A DNA stretch of 64,000 nucleotides from Pontibacter indicus. Lineage in GTDB: Bacteria; Bacteroidota; Bacteroidia; Cytophagales; Hymenobacteraceae. Position 1 is the stretch's first letter; each line of letters opens with the position of its first letter. The stretch spans positions 620,001 through 684,000 of the forward strand of contig NZ_FTPP01000002.1 of assembly GCF_900156345.1 (NCBI RefSeq). The letters run 5' to 3'. Below the pieces are notes generated by a model. That model saw only the letters and a list, made by a program, of their open reading frames with translations. It did not search any database and was not told where the DNA came from. The position numbers and the translations under genes are program-made. Of the stretch, positions 16,794-24,532 are shown in pieces.

Positions 16794-17859
16794 AGAACAA
16801 CTTCAACTAGACTCTTGGCTGCATCAAATAGCGCAGGAGCAACCCGACTTCAGCTACGACGAAGTGGCGATAGCTGCAGAAATAGACCATTCCACGTCGC
16901 TGCTCAAGCGCTGGCCCGTCAAGCTGCTTACCATTCTGGGCGGTATGCTGGCGATGTCTACCCTCATGGGCTTTCTGATGATGGCGGGACTCTACAATTC
17001 AGGCATCGGCATGTTCGTGTTCGGGCTCAGTTTCCTGGTAGGAGCCGAAGTGCTGGTGCGCATCGAGAAGACCTTTACAGCAGATGCCATGGCGGTGGCC
17101 CTCAACATTGCCGGCTATGTGCTGTTGGGTGTCGGTATAGGAAGCATGTCTGAGAACGCAACGGCGGTAGCGCTGACGTTAGGTATAGCTGCCTTGTTGG
17201 TGTTGCTGTTTTCGCGGAGCACGATTTGTGTATTTCTGGCAGTGCTGGTGCTCAATGGCAGTCTGCTGAGTCTGATTTTCATCCACAAGGTATACAGCCT
17301 GGCGCATGTGCTGGTGACGGTGCTGGCTGGCTTGCTCACGTATGTGAGTTTGTTCGAAGCAAAGCTGATGGCCACTTTCCGTACCTTTATCCACGCATTT
17401 GGAGCCGTGCGCATGGGGCTGGTGTTTTCGCTGCTCGGTGTGCTGGTGCTTACCGTGCACCAGGATATGCTCTCGACGCGCATTGGGTATATGTGGGTTT
17501 CGGGTGTGGTGCTGATTGGCTGTCTGCTGCTGTTGCTACACCGTGTGCTGCGCGAGAGTGGGCTGACAGATAAAAAGACACTGGCCATTTTCTATATCTG
17601 TTGCGCGGTAGTGCTGTTGCCGACTGTGCTTGCGCCTTCGGTGCCGGGTGCTTTGCTGATGGTATTGTCCAGTTTCTATATTGGTCACAGAACGGGCCTG
17701 TGGGTCGGGCTGCTGGCGCTGGCTTACTTTCTGGTGCTCTACTACTACGACCTCAACATGACACTCCTAGCCAAGTCATTCGTGCTGATGGGCACTGGCG
17801 CCTTGTTTTTAGGTGGTCTATACCTGTTAAACCGTTATTTGAGAAGCTATGAAGCGTAA
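16783..17859 (+). CDS. DUF4401 membrane protein
   Basis: Second gene of the operon, overlapping both neighbours by 11 bases, which implies translational coupling. The 358-residue product has a soluble N terminus (about 40 residues) followed by about ten or eleven membrane helices. Identification as DUF4401 rests on this layout and on its position between a DUF2157 and a GDYXXLXY gene, which is the usual arrangement of the family. Function unknown. Confidence 0.8.
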   Translation: MADKEQLQLDSWLHQIAQEQPDFSYDEVAIAAEIDHSTSLLKRWPVKLLTILGGMLAMSTLMGFLMMAGLYNSGIGMFVFGLSFLVGAEVLVRIEKTFTADAMAVALNIAGYVLLGVGIGSMSENATAVALTLGIAALLVLLFSRSTICVFLAVLVLNGSLLSLIFIHKVYSLAHVLVTVLAGLLTYVSLFEAKLMATFRTFIHAFGAVRMGLVFSLLGVLVLTVHQDMLSTRIGYMWVSGVVLIGCLLLLLHRVLRESGLTDKKTLAIFYICCAVVLLPTVLAPSVPGALLMVLSSFYIGHRTGLWVGLLALAYFLVLYYYDLNMTLLAKSFVLMGTGALFLGGLYLLNRYLRSYEA

Positions 17860-18364
17860 CTTCAAAAGTATAGTCGTGCTGGTGAACCTGGTGGCAGTGC
17901 TGGCCTTTTTCAACCTGTCGGTGGTGGAGAAGGAGGACATTCTGGAAGACGGCCAACTGGTGCTGCTCAGCCTTGCCCCGGTAGATCCGCGCTCGCTCAT
18001 GCAGGGCGATTACATGGTGCTCAGCTACGCCATCAGCCAGACGCAGCAACTGGAGAAACTCCCTAACCGCGGCTATGCCGTCGTGCAGCTCGACTCCCAA
18101 CTTGTGGCCCAGCTGGTACGCTATCAACCGGAAAAGGAGCCACTGCACGAAGGGGAAATCCTGATCCGGTATAACAAAGGCGGGTGGTCGCTCAACCTGG
18201 GGGCTGAGTCGTACTTTTTTGAGGAAGGACAGGCGAAAACCTTTGAACAAGCTGCTTACGGCGGGCTGAAAGTGGACAGTGAAGGCAACAGCATATTGGT
18301 GGGCTTGTATGATGAAAACCGGACACTGATCGTACCAAAGCGGCAGCAAAAATCTCAGAAATAA
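17849..18364 (+). CDS. GDYXXLXY-domain protein
   Basis: Third gene of the operon. The 171-residue product has one N-terminal membrane anchor (FKSIVVLVNLVAVLAFFNLSVV) and an outer domain containing the signature GDYMVLSY (residues about 52-59) within a PRSLMQGDYMVLSYAI segment. The following beta-rich region (YAVVQLD, ILIRYN) is typical of the family. It presumably works with the two multi-span proteins encoded upstream; no reaction is known. Confidence 0.87.
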   Translation: MKRNFKSIVVLVNLVAVLAFFNLSVVEKEDILEDGQLVLLSLAPVDPRSLMQGDYMVLSYAISQTQQLEKLPNRGYAVVQLDSQLVAQLVRYQPEKEPLHEGEILIRYNKGGWSLNLGAESYFFEEGQAKTFEQAAYGGLKVDSEGNSILVGLYDENRTLIVPKRQQKSQK

Positions 18365-18398
18365 ACCTTATCTTGAATTCAAATCAAAAGAGCAGGCC

Positions 18399-18476
18399 AT
18401 GCACGGAATGCAGCAGATCGCACAGGACCTACAGGCCGAGCTGCGTGACCTGACCGAAATGAAAACCCAGGGATAG
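18399..18476 (+). CDS. Possible 25-residue peptide
   Basis: A short frame ATG to TAG lies between the GDYXXLXY gene and the next membrane gene, ending three bases before the next ATG (TAGGAGATG), an arrangement that would allow translational coupling. The predicted peptide forms an amphipathic helix (QQIAQDLQAELRDLTEM). It may instead be the remnant of a longer gene. No family. Confidence 0.3.
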   Translation: MHGMQQIAQDLQAELRDLTEMKTQG

Positions 18477-18479
18477 GAG

Positions 18480-18836
18480 ATGCGCATCGAGAAACGTTTT
18501 GTAGCAGGTATAGCACGCGGTCTCGCTTACTACGTGGGCGGTTGTGCGCTGGTCTGGCTCACTTACCTGCTGTTTGGTTGGGAATACACCCACGCACCCG
18601 GCGCACACCACCTGATGGGTTTGCTGGTGCTCGTGGTCGGTGCCGTACGGCTGATCAGGCGCCTGATCGGTATGCTGACAACTCCAGCCGACCTGCACAA
18701 CAAAGGAGCGCTCCTGGTCCATGCTCTGGCAGTGGTCGGTTTCATCCTTTTCTTCAAGCTCGTCGTCCTAAACGGCGCCCTCAAGCGCGACACCGGCGGC
18801 CTGGTCGTCTCCGAAACCCACACATCCGGCTACTAA
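18480..18836 (+). CDS. Small three-helix membrane protein of unknown function
   Basis: 118 residues with about three hydrophobic segments: GLAYYVGGCALVWLTYLLFG (about 15-35), HHLMGLLVLVVGAVRLI (40-60) and ALAVVGFILFFKLVVLNG (80-98). The ATG at 18480 follows a purine-rich GGAG and is spaced three bases from the stop of a tiny upstream frame. No family recognised. It lies downstream of the DUF2157 operon and may be co-transcribed with it. Confidence 0.6.
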   Translation: MRIEKRFVAGIARGLAYYVGGCALVWLTYLLFGWEYTHAPGAHHLMGLLVLVVGAVRLIRRLIGMLTTPADLHNKGALLVHALAVVGFILFFKLVVLNGALKRDTGGLVVSETHTSGY

Positions 18837-18987
18837 ACGCACTCTCCGCTTCTCACCAGTTAAACAACGGAATCCGATCCTCTTCTAAGTAATTGACTTT
18901 ATGCATCTCATTAACCTGAAGTGACCACTTCTTAGCCTGCATAACTTCCGGTGTCCCTGCTTGTTTATACCTGCGTAAGACAAGAAT

Positions 18988-19419
18988 ATGGGAAAGCTCT
19001 TAATAAAAATAACGATGCTCTGCTGGATGTGCTGTGCCCCGATAGTTATGCAGGCACAAGTCAATAAAGACATGAATTTGGAAGCCTATAAATGGGAGAA
19101 ACGCCTTTTGCTGCTCTTTGCTCCCACAATGAATGACGCCGAACTGGGTAGGCAAAAGGAGCTGGTTCGCAGAAGCCAGTCAGGTATAGCAGAGCGGCAG
19201 TTGGAGGTGCTGGAACTGGTGCCGGGCGGCAACGCGGCAACCATGCGCGAGGACCTGCTCCGAAAATTCGGGGTGGAAGCTGAGCGCTATACCTTGCTGC
19301 TGATCGGGAAAGACGGACAGGAGAAATTTCGGACTCAAAAAGCCGTACCGCTGGAAGAAGTCTTCAAAATAATCGACCAGATGCCGATGCGCCGGGAGGA
19401 AATGCGTAAACAGGACTAA
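18988..19419 (+). CDS. Secreted DUF4174 protein
   Basis: 143 residues starting with a signal peptide (MGKLLIKITMLCWMCCAPIVMQAQ), then a compact thioredoxin-like alpha/beta domain: RLLLLFAPTMNDAELGRQ, VLELVPG and YTLLLIGKDGQEKFRT strands and a final helix. This order matches DUF4174, whose members are periplasmic and of unknown activity. No CxxC is present, so it is not a disulfide enzyme. It ends 10 bases before the next gene, suggesting an operon. Confidence 0.78.
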   Translation: MGKLLIKITMLCWMCCAPIVMQAQVNKDMNLEAYKWEKRLLLLFAPTMNDAELGRQKELVRRSQSGIAERQLEVLELVPGGNAATMREDLLRKFGVEAERYTLLLIGKDGQEKFRTQKAVPLEEVFKIIDQMPMRREEMRKQD

Positions 19420-19429
19420 AACGATTGTC

Positions 19430-20053
19430 ATGGCTTTTGAGCAGCACTCCTTCCCGCACGAACGTCGCTCGCTGGTGGCAGATGTGCGGCATCAGTTGAT
19501 CTCGTTCATCCGCTCGTTCACGCTGTTGCTCTACATCGTGATGGGGATGGCCGTGGTGGGGGTGGTCATGAAATTTCTGGGGCTGACGGGCGGCAGTTTC
19601 GTGTTTGTGTTTGCCATGGCCGTGCTCATGTTGCTGCTGCTGGTGCAGGTCGGGCTGTCGTTTTTCTACATCGTTTCGAACGTGTGGCTGGCACTGCTGG
19701 GGGCCTTCAGTAGCTTTTCGCTGGTGGCGGGGCTGCTGGCGCTTATTTTCCGCTACCAGAACTGGTTTGGCTGGCAGGTGATCTTTTATGCCGTGGTGCC
19801 GCTATACCTGCTGGTGGGCCTGTTGCTGTTCCTATACCTGAAGCGCTTCCGGAAACTGCACGAGCCGCTGCGCAATTTCTTTTATCTTAATCTGGTCATC
19901 CCTTTTGCGTTTTTGCTGTTGCTGGGATTGGTGTCCTTTCTATTCAGTGCCGACCGCTTCAACAAAGAAGAAGACCCCGTGCTGGAGCAATCTCCTATAC
20001 CTATCGATAGGGCTGCAGCAGAGGATACGACAGGGTTGTGGCGGACATACTGA
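19430..20053 (+). CDS. Polytopic membrane protein of unknown function
   Basis: 207 residues with about six membrane helices between residues 20 and 180, a short polar N terminus (FEQHSFPHERRSLVADVRHQ) and a Glu/Pro-rich C-terminal tail. It begins 10 bases after the DUF4174 gene and is probably co-transcribed. No recognised motif. Confidence 0.65.
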   Translation: MAFEQHSFPHERRSLVADVRHQLISFIRSFTLLLYIVMGMAVVGVVMKFLGLTGGSFVFVFAMAVLMLLLLVQVGLSFFYIVSNVWLALLGAFSSFSLVAGLLALIFRYQNWFGWQVIFYAVVPLYLLVGLLLFLYLKRFRKLHEPLRNFFYLNLVIPFAFLLLLGLVSFLFSADRFNKEEDPVLEQSPIPIDRAAAEDTTGLWRTY

Positions 20054-20109
20054 AGCCACTGTCAGGTATAGGTTTGACTTAAAGGAAAAATATTACTAGT
20101 TTCAGATAT

Positions 20110-21315
20110 ATGAAACTAGCGTTCCTCTTCCCGCTCTTCATCTCGCTCGCCTTCACGCTCCAGGCCCAAACCCTGAAAGGCCGCGTGGTGGATGCTGCTA
20201 CGAATGAGACCTTGGAGTTTGTGTCGGTATACCTGAACACGACCACGCGGGGCACAACCACAAACGATAAAGGCGAATTCGCGCTGGCGATGCCCTCCGG
20301 CACCTACGATGTCATCGTCTCATACCTGGGCTACGAGCCGCTGGTGCACAGGGTGCAATCCGACAGCCTGCCTCCGTCCATCCTCTTTAAGCTGACGCCC
20401 AAGGCCCACATGCTGGGCGTAGTGGAAGTGCAGGGGAAGCGGGATGCGCAGTGGTACGACAACCTGGAGGTATTCAAAGAAAACTTTCTTGGCCGGAGCT
20501 GGATCGCAAAAGGCTGCAAACTTCTGAACCCGGAAGTGCTGACCATCGACTTCGACCAGCCCAGTGGTGTTATGTCGGTATCAGCCAGAGGCCCGCTTCT
20601 GATCGAAAACAGTTTGCTGGGCTACAAAGTGGAGTACCTGCTGACAGAGTTTACCTATCGGACAAAAGAAGGGTATGTGACCTTCGAGGGCTACCCGCGC
20701 TACGAACCGATGCAGGGCAGCAAAAGCAAACAACGCCGCTGGGACAAGAACAGGGAGTCGGCTTACCGAGGATCCGCCATGCACTTCGCACGGGCGCTGC
20801 GGCAGAAAAAACTGGAAGAGGAGGGCTTTAACCTGCGTCGCCTGTACCGCCTGCCGAACCCCAACCGGCCAACCGATGAAGAAATAGCCGGTGCGCGGGT
20901 TCACCTGCGGGCGAATGGCAACACAATCACTATTTCGGACAGCATCAGCGACATTCTGAAACGCGCCCGTTTGCCGCGCTTTGTAGAAAAGCTGGATATC
21001 AACCCGGTGCCCTATACCCAGTACCTGACACTCGACAGAGGCAAAGCTCATGTGGCCTTTGAGCAATTCATGCAGGTGGTCTATACCGGTGAGCAGGAAG
21101 AACCCGCATACGTCAGCAGTACTGCCAATTTTATGAATGGATCCGGCATGCGCAAGCCTACCTACCAAACGTCGGTCTTCTCATTGAGAGCAGATGGAGT
21201 AGAAGTGGAGGCTTCGGGGATTTTTCTGAACCCGCTTGATGTGTTGTTCGAAGGGTACTGGGGCTGGGAGAAAGTAGGCGACATGCTGCCACTCGACTAT
21301 CAGCTTTCACCCTGA
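20110..21315 (+). CDS. Carboxypeptidase-like regulatory-domain protein
   Basis: After a signal peptide (MKLAFLFPLFISLAFTLQAQ) residues 22-100 form a CarboxypepD_reg-like beta sandwich (LKGRVVDAATNETLEFVSVYL, then GTYDVIVSYLGYEPL), as used at the start of many TonB receptors and surface proteins. Residues 105-401 have no TonB-receptor barrel pattern; they include YKVEYLLTEFTYRTKEGYVTFEGYPRYE and a C-terminal GYWGWEKVGDMLPLDYQL, resembling the conserved ends of Bacteroidota proteins with this domain pair. Likely a periplasmic or outer membrane protein; role unknown. Confidence 0.8.
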   Translation: MKLAFLFPLFISLAFTLQAQTLKGRVVDAATNETLEFVSVYLNTTTRGTTTNDKGEFALAMPSGTYDVIVSYLGYEPLVHRVQSDSLPPSILFKLTPKAHMLGVVEVQGKRDAQWYDNLEVFKENFLGRSWIAKGCKLLNPEVLTIDFDQPSGVMSVSARGPLLIENSLLGYKVEYLLTEFTYRTKEGYVTFEGYPRYEPMQGSKSKQRRWDKNRESAYRGSAMHFARALRQKKLEEEGFNLRRLYRLPNPNRPTDEEIAGARVHLRANGNTITISDSISDILKRARLPRFVEKLDINPVPYTQYLTLDRGKAHVAFEQFMQVVYTGEQEEPAYVSSTANFMNGSGMRKPTYQTSVFSLRADGVEVEASGIFLNPLDVLFEGYWGWEKVGDMLPLDYQLSP

Positions 21316-21341
21316 TCGCGGCCAACCCGACGCTATACCTG

Positions 21342-21890
21342 TTACTCAGCGCACTGCTGGTCTGTCTTCTGCAGCTGCTCTACCGGGAAGCCCTTGGCAT
21401 TGGCCAGTTGCTCTAATCGGGCGTAGGTGGCTTCATCCATGGTAGGAGTGCGGGAGAGAAACCAGAGGCTTTCGCGGTCCGGCGCTCCCACCATCACGTA
21501 GCGGTAGTCCGGGTCGAGCTCCAAAATCCAGTAATCGCCTTTGAAGGGCCAGAAGAACTGCACTTTGAGCTTGCTGTTGTTGCTACCCTCCACCGGAAAT
21601 CCCTTTGCCACGGCATCGCTTACCTTGCCTTTTTTCAGGCAGGAGTTGTATACCTCCACATAGCCTTTTTCTGCATTGAACTTATACTCGGCCGTGGTGC
21701 AGCGGCAGCCCCTGGTGAAACGCTGCGGGATGGAAGCGATCTCGTACCACTTGCCCATGTATCGCTCCAGGTCCACGTTGGGCACTGTTTCGAGCGGTGC
21801 GTTTGTGGTGCTGCAACTGCTGATGATAGCCGCGCCGAGTAGTACAGCGCCGGCAGTCAGGATAAGCTTTTTGTTTTTGTCGAGGGCCAT
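21342..21890 (-). CDS. Bacterial lipocalin (Blc-like) lipoprotein
   Basis: The 182-residue protein has a lipoprotein signal peptide with lipobox ISSC (about residues 22-26) and a lipocalin domain. The first lipocalin motif is clear (YMGKWYEIASIPQRF, containing GxW), followed by CRCTTAEYKF. Later segments (KLKVQFFWPFKGDYWILELD, YRYVMVGAPDRESLWFLSR) match Blc. It is an outer membrane lipoprotein that likely binds fatty acids or lysophospholipids. It converges on the preceding plus-strand gene with only 26 bases between stops. Confidence 0.9.
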   Translation of the reverse strand: MALDKNKKLILTAGAVLLGAAIISSCSTTNAPLETVPNVDLERYMGKWYEIASIPQRFTRGCRCTTAEYKFNAEKGYVEVYNSCLKKGKVSDAVAKGFPVEGSNNSKLKVQFFWPFKGDYWILELDPDYRYVMVGAPDRESLWFLSRTPTMDEATYARLEQLANAKGFPVEQLQKTDQQCAE

Positions 21891-21902
21891 TCTTGCAACG
21901 TG

Positions 21903-22334
21903 TTAAAGCTGCCTGGCCATTTTGTAGTGCTGAATAGAGCCAAACAACAGGTATGATTTTTCTACTACTTCATACCCGTTGCGGCGATAAAAGTTCACGG
22001 CATTTTCGCGGGCCTGCAGGGTCATAGTGGTAGCGCCCAGTTGTCGGGCGTGGTCCTCGAGGTAACGGAGCAACTGGTCGCCGAGACGCTGGCCCTGTTT
22101 GTCGGCGCGGATGCCCATAAAGCGGATCTGCCCTTCCTGCGGTGTGTTCAGGTGCAATCGACAAACGCCTACTGCCTGTCCGTCGTCATCCACCAGCATG
22201 GCGTGTATAGCTTGGTCATCGTCCCCGGCGCGTTCGCTCCCCTCAGGCTGGTCCCAGGGTTTGCGTAGGGTGTCATAGCGGAGTTGGTAGTATTGTTTGA
22301 ATTGCTCGGGGGTAGCGGGTTCTATTACTTCCAT
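21903..22334 (-). CDS. GNAT-family N-acetyltransferase (ElaA-like)
   Basis: The frame can be opened upstream, but the start at MEVIEPATPEQFKQYYQLRY gives a well-formed GNAT domain of 143 residues. The acetyl-CoA loop is visible as IRADKQGQRLGDQLL (variant of QxxGxG/A) and the late ENAVNFYRRNGYEVV is the classic GNAT beta5-alpha4 region. The opening LRYDTLRKPW resembles ElaA-type members. Substrate unknown. It is 12 bases from the lipocalin gene on the same strand and probably shares its transcript. Confidence 0.85.
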   Translation of the reverse strand: MEVIEPATPEQFKQYYQLRYDTLRKPWDQPEGSERAGDDDQAIHAMLVDDDGQAVGVCRLHLNTPQEGQIRFMGIRADKQGQRLGDQLLRYLEDHARQLGATTMTLQARENAVNFYRRNGYEVVEKSYLLFGSIQHYKMARQL

Positions 22335-22442
22335 ATAGAGGTGTTTATGATAATGCAAGTTTAGTTTAAAATCTGATGTGGTAGGTATAGCAGAGTGTGC
22401 TTGTATAACGTGTTTTTCGCCTATGCGGCGGGCTTTAGGTAT

Positions 22443-22885
22443 GGCGCGAGCGTCCACGCTTGTATCTACTATCTTGGGGCCTCTGGCCCTGTCTCAGGGA
22501 CAGGTATAGCAAACTACCAAAAGGCTCTTTCGGATTTCTTAATCCGAAATCAATCTGGTGGGGATGTCCACATCCCCTTGTGTAAGGTATAGCTACTGCT
22601 GCAGGTATAGCAACCTGACTTGTTTCATAGCTTGCCCTGGCCGGGCGGGCCTTACTTTTTGTCTTGACACAAAAAGTAAGCAAAAAAGTCAAGACGCTCC
22701 AAACTCGCTGAACGCTCAAACAGTGGAGCGCCGAAAAGTGCACCGTGCACTGCTTTTTGCTTTGTAGTTGAAGGGGCTAGTTACTCTTGCTATACCTGTC
22801 AGTGGTATGTAGCAGATAAAATAAAACTTATACATGAAATTGGTAGTGGCTAATTCCTCTCTCGGGAGGGGCAGGGGCCCTAGAT
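22443..22885 (+). repeat. Intergenic repeat, copy 1
   Basis: This non-coding stretch matches, in reverse complement, the block at 33626-34025. Shared landmarks in order are GGCGCGAGCGTCC, TCTACTATC followed by TGGGGCCTC, GCAGGTATAGCAACCTG, CTTGTTTCAT, a TTTTTGTCTTGACACAAAAA palindrome, ACTCGCTGA, ACAGTGGAGC, CCGAAAAG and GAGGGGCAGGGG. The parts between are diverged and differ in length, so the copies are old. It fills most of the 719-base gap between the GNAT gene and yajQ; no gene is seen in it. Confidence 0.7.
22651..22680. repeat. Perfect 12-bp hairpin within intergenic repeat copy 1
   Basis: CTTACTTTTTGT (22651-22662) and ACAAAAAGTAAG (22669-22680) form a perfect stem with loop CTTGAC. 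An outer pair, GTCTTGAC (22661-22668) and GTCAAGAC (22687-22694), gives a competing fold. The second repeat copy keeps a shorter version of the stem. Confidence 0.7.
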
Positions 22886-22996
22886 AAAGATTCAGACAAA
22901 GTAGTCCCGCATGTCCCATGCCTTCAACAATTAACAATCAGCAATCAACAATTCAACCATTAATAATTTAACCATTCAGCAATTCGCCCTTTTAAA

Positions 22997-23004
22997 TAAC
23001 TTTG
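22997..23004 (+). promoter_or_regulatory. -7 box for yajQ
   Basis: TAACTTTG matches TAnnTTTG exactly, 49 bases before the yajQ start. The upstream -33 element is not obvious in the AT-rich spacer. Confidence 0.55.
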
Positions 23005-23053
23005 CAGCTTATAAACCGTGTAAACCTTATCATTTAACCTAACCCGAAAAACT

Positions 23054-23551
23054 ATGGCATCTTTCGATATCGTCAGCAAAGTAGATCCGCAAATCATGGA
23101 CAATGCGGTGAATGTGGCACGCAAGGAAATCATGAACCGCTACGACTTCCGCGACACCAAAGGCTCGCTTGAGTTCGACAAGAAAAACAACGAAGTGAAG
23201 ATCTCCATGGAGAACGACATGCGCCTGCAGCACACCGAGGACGTGCTCATCGGCAAAATGGTGAAGCAGGGCCTCGACGCCACTGCCCTCGATTTCTCCA
23301 AGGAAGCCTACCAGAGTGGGGCGATGGTGAAGAAAGACATCAAGGTGAAAGCCGGCATCGACAAGGAGACATCCAAGAAGATCATGAAGCTGATCAAAGA
23401 CAGCAAACTGAAGGTGTCAGCCGCCATCATGGACGAAACCATCCGGGTGACAGGCAAAAAAATCGACGACTTGCAGCAAGTGATCGCGCTTTTGCGTACA
23501 AACGCCGAAGAAATAGGCATGCCGCTTCAGTATGTGAACATGAAGTCCTAA
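23054..23551 (+). CDS. yajQ: YajQ-family nucleotide-binding protein
   Basis: A 165-residue protein of full YajQ length that starts MASFDIVSKVDPQIMDNAVN. It contains the conserved RYDFRDTKGSLEF segment and the two ferredoxin-like subdomains, ending in the usual PLQYVNM(K/R)S. Members bind tRNA, GTP or cyclic di-GMP depending on the species; the ligand here is not known. The TerC gene follows after 77 AT-rich bases. Confidence 0.93.
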   Translation: MASFDIVSKVDPQIMDNAVNVARKEIMNRYDFRDTKGSLEFDKKNNEVKISMENDMRLQHTEDVLIGKMVKQGLDATALDFSKEAYQSGAMVKKDIKVKAGIDKETSKKIMKLIKDSKLKVSAAIMDETIRVTGKKIDDLQQVIALLRTNAEEIGMPLQYVNMKS

Positions 23552-23628
23552 TGCTTAAGGGTTAAATTGTTGTCTTCAGGAAAAGCAATTTAGCCATTTG
23601 ACAATTTAACCTTTACCTCACTCACCTT

Positions 23629-24414
23629 ATGCTCGATATCTTCGCCAACCCAGACACCTGGGTAAGTTTGCTGACCCTGACCTTTATGGAAGTGGTGCTC
23701 GGCATCGACAACATCGTGTTCATCTCGATCATAGTCAGCCGGTTGCCGAAAGAGCAGCAGGCCAGGGGGCGCAATATCGGCTTAACGCTGGCTTTAGTTT
23801 TCCGCATTATCCTGTTGATGTTCATCGCCTGGATCGTGAGCGCCAGCGACCCGATCTTCTCAATCAACCTACCGTTCACGAACGAGGACTTCCCCGTGTC
23901 GTGGCGCGACATCATTCTCTTCGCGGGTGGTCTGTTCCTGCTGGCCAAATCCGTTACCGAGATCCACAACAAACTGGAAGGCGAGGAGGAAGGCCATGAG
24001 GCTGGAAAGGGAACCACCACGCTGGGTAAGGTGCTGATCCAGATCATCCTGATCGATATTGTGTTCTCCTTCGACTCCATCCTGACGGCGGTCGGGTTGG
24101 CCCAGGAAATCGTCGTGATGGTGGTGGCCGTGATCATTGCCATGGGCATTATGCTGGTTTTCGCCAAGTACGTGAGCGACTTCGTGAACAAGCACCCGAC
24201 CGTGAAAATGCTGGCGCTTTCGTTCCTGCTGCTCATCGGCTTTATGCTCGTGGTAGAGGCGCTGCACCAGCACATCCCGAAAGGCTACATCTATTTTGCC
24301 ATGTTCTTCTCGCTGATGGTGGAGATGCTCAACCTGCGCCTGCGCAAAAAGACCCAGCCGGTGCACCTGCGCCAGAACGAAGTGATCATGCCCGAAGACG
24401 AACTGGCGCGCTAA
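23629..24414 (+). CDS. TerC-family integral membrane protein
   Basis: 261 residues with about seven membrane helices. The TerC signatures MEVVLGIDNIVFISIIV (about 17-33) and IDIVFSFDSILTAVG (about 142-156) with their paired acidic residues within the membrane are present. The hydrophilic insert at about 110-130 is Glu/His-rich. TerC proteins are linked to metal (manganese, calcium) handling and metalation of exported proteins; the exact cargo is not readable here. It ends at a strong terminator. Confidence 0.92.
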   Translation: MLDIFANPDTWVSLLTLTFMEVVLGIDNIVFISIIVSRLPKEQQARGRNIGLTLALVFRIILLMFIAWIVSASDPIFSINLPFTNEDFPVSWRDIILFAGGLFLLAKSVTEIHNKLEGEEEGHEAGKGTTTLGKVLIQIILIDIVFSFDSILTAVGLAQEIVVMVVAVIIAMGIMLVFAKYVSDFVNKHPTVKMLALSFLLLIGFMLVVEALHQHIPKGYIYFAMFFSLMVEMLNLRLRKKTQPVHLRQNEVIMPEDELAR

Positions 24415-24431
24415 GCTGCGCTATACCTGCC

Positions 24432-24468
24432 AAAGCGGCGCTCCTATACCTGGGGCGCCGCTTTTTTT
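24432..24468 (+). terminator. Intrinsic terminator after terC
   Basis: AAAGCGGCGC (24432-24441) and GCGCCGCTTT (24455-24464) form a 10-bp stem followed by a T-run. The loop contains CTATACC, half of the scattered motif. Confidence 0.88.
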
Positions 24469-24532
24469 ATGCTGATGCACCAGCGAACCGGCAGAATTCC
24501 TATATTAGCCTTGAACTATACTATAGCCTCTC

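Noticed and set aside
22435-22743. 102-residue minus-strand frame in repeat copy 1
   Set aside because: It lies inside non-coding repeat sequence with hairpins and is not kept in copy 2.
22921-22990. CAACAATTAACAAT-like tract that looks like tandem repeats
   Set aside because: The units are irregular and such AT-rich spacers recur before other genes (23560, 46865, 58740, 61320); no fixed period is seen, so it is not an array.
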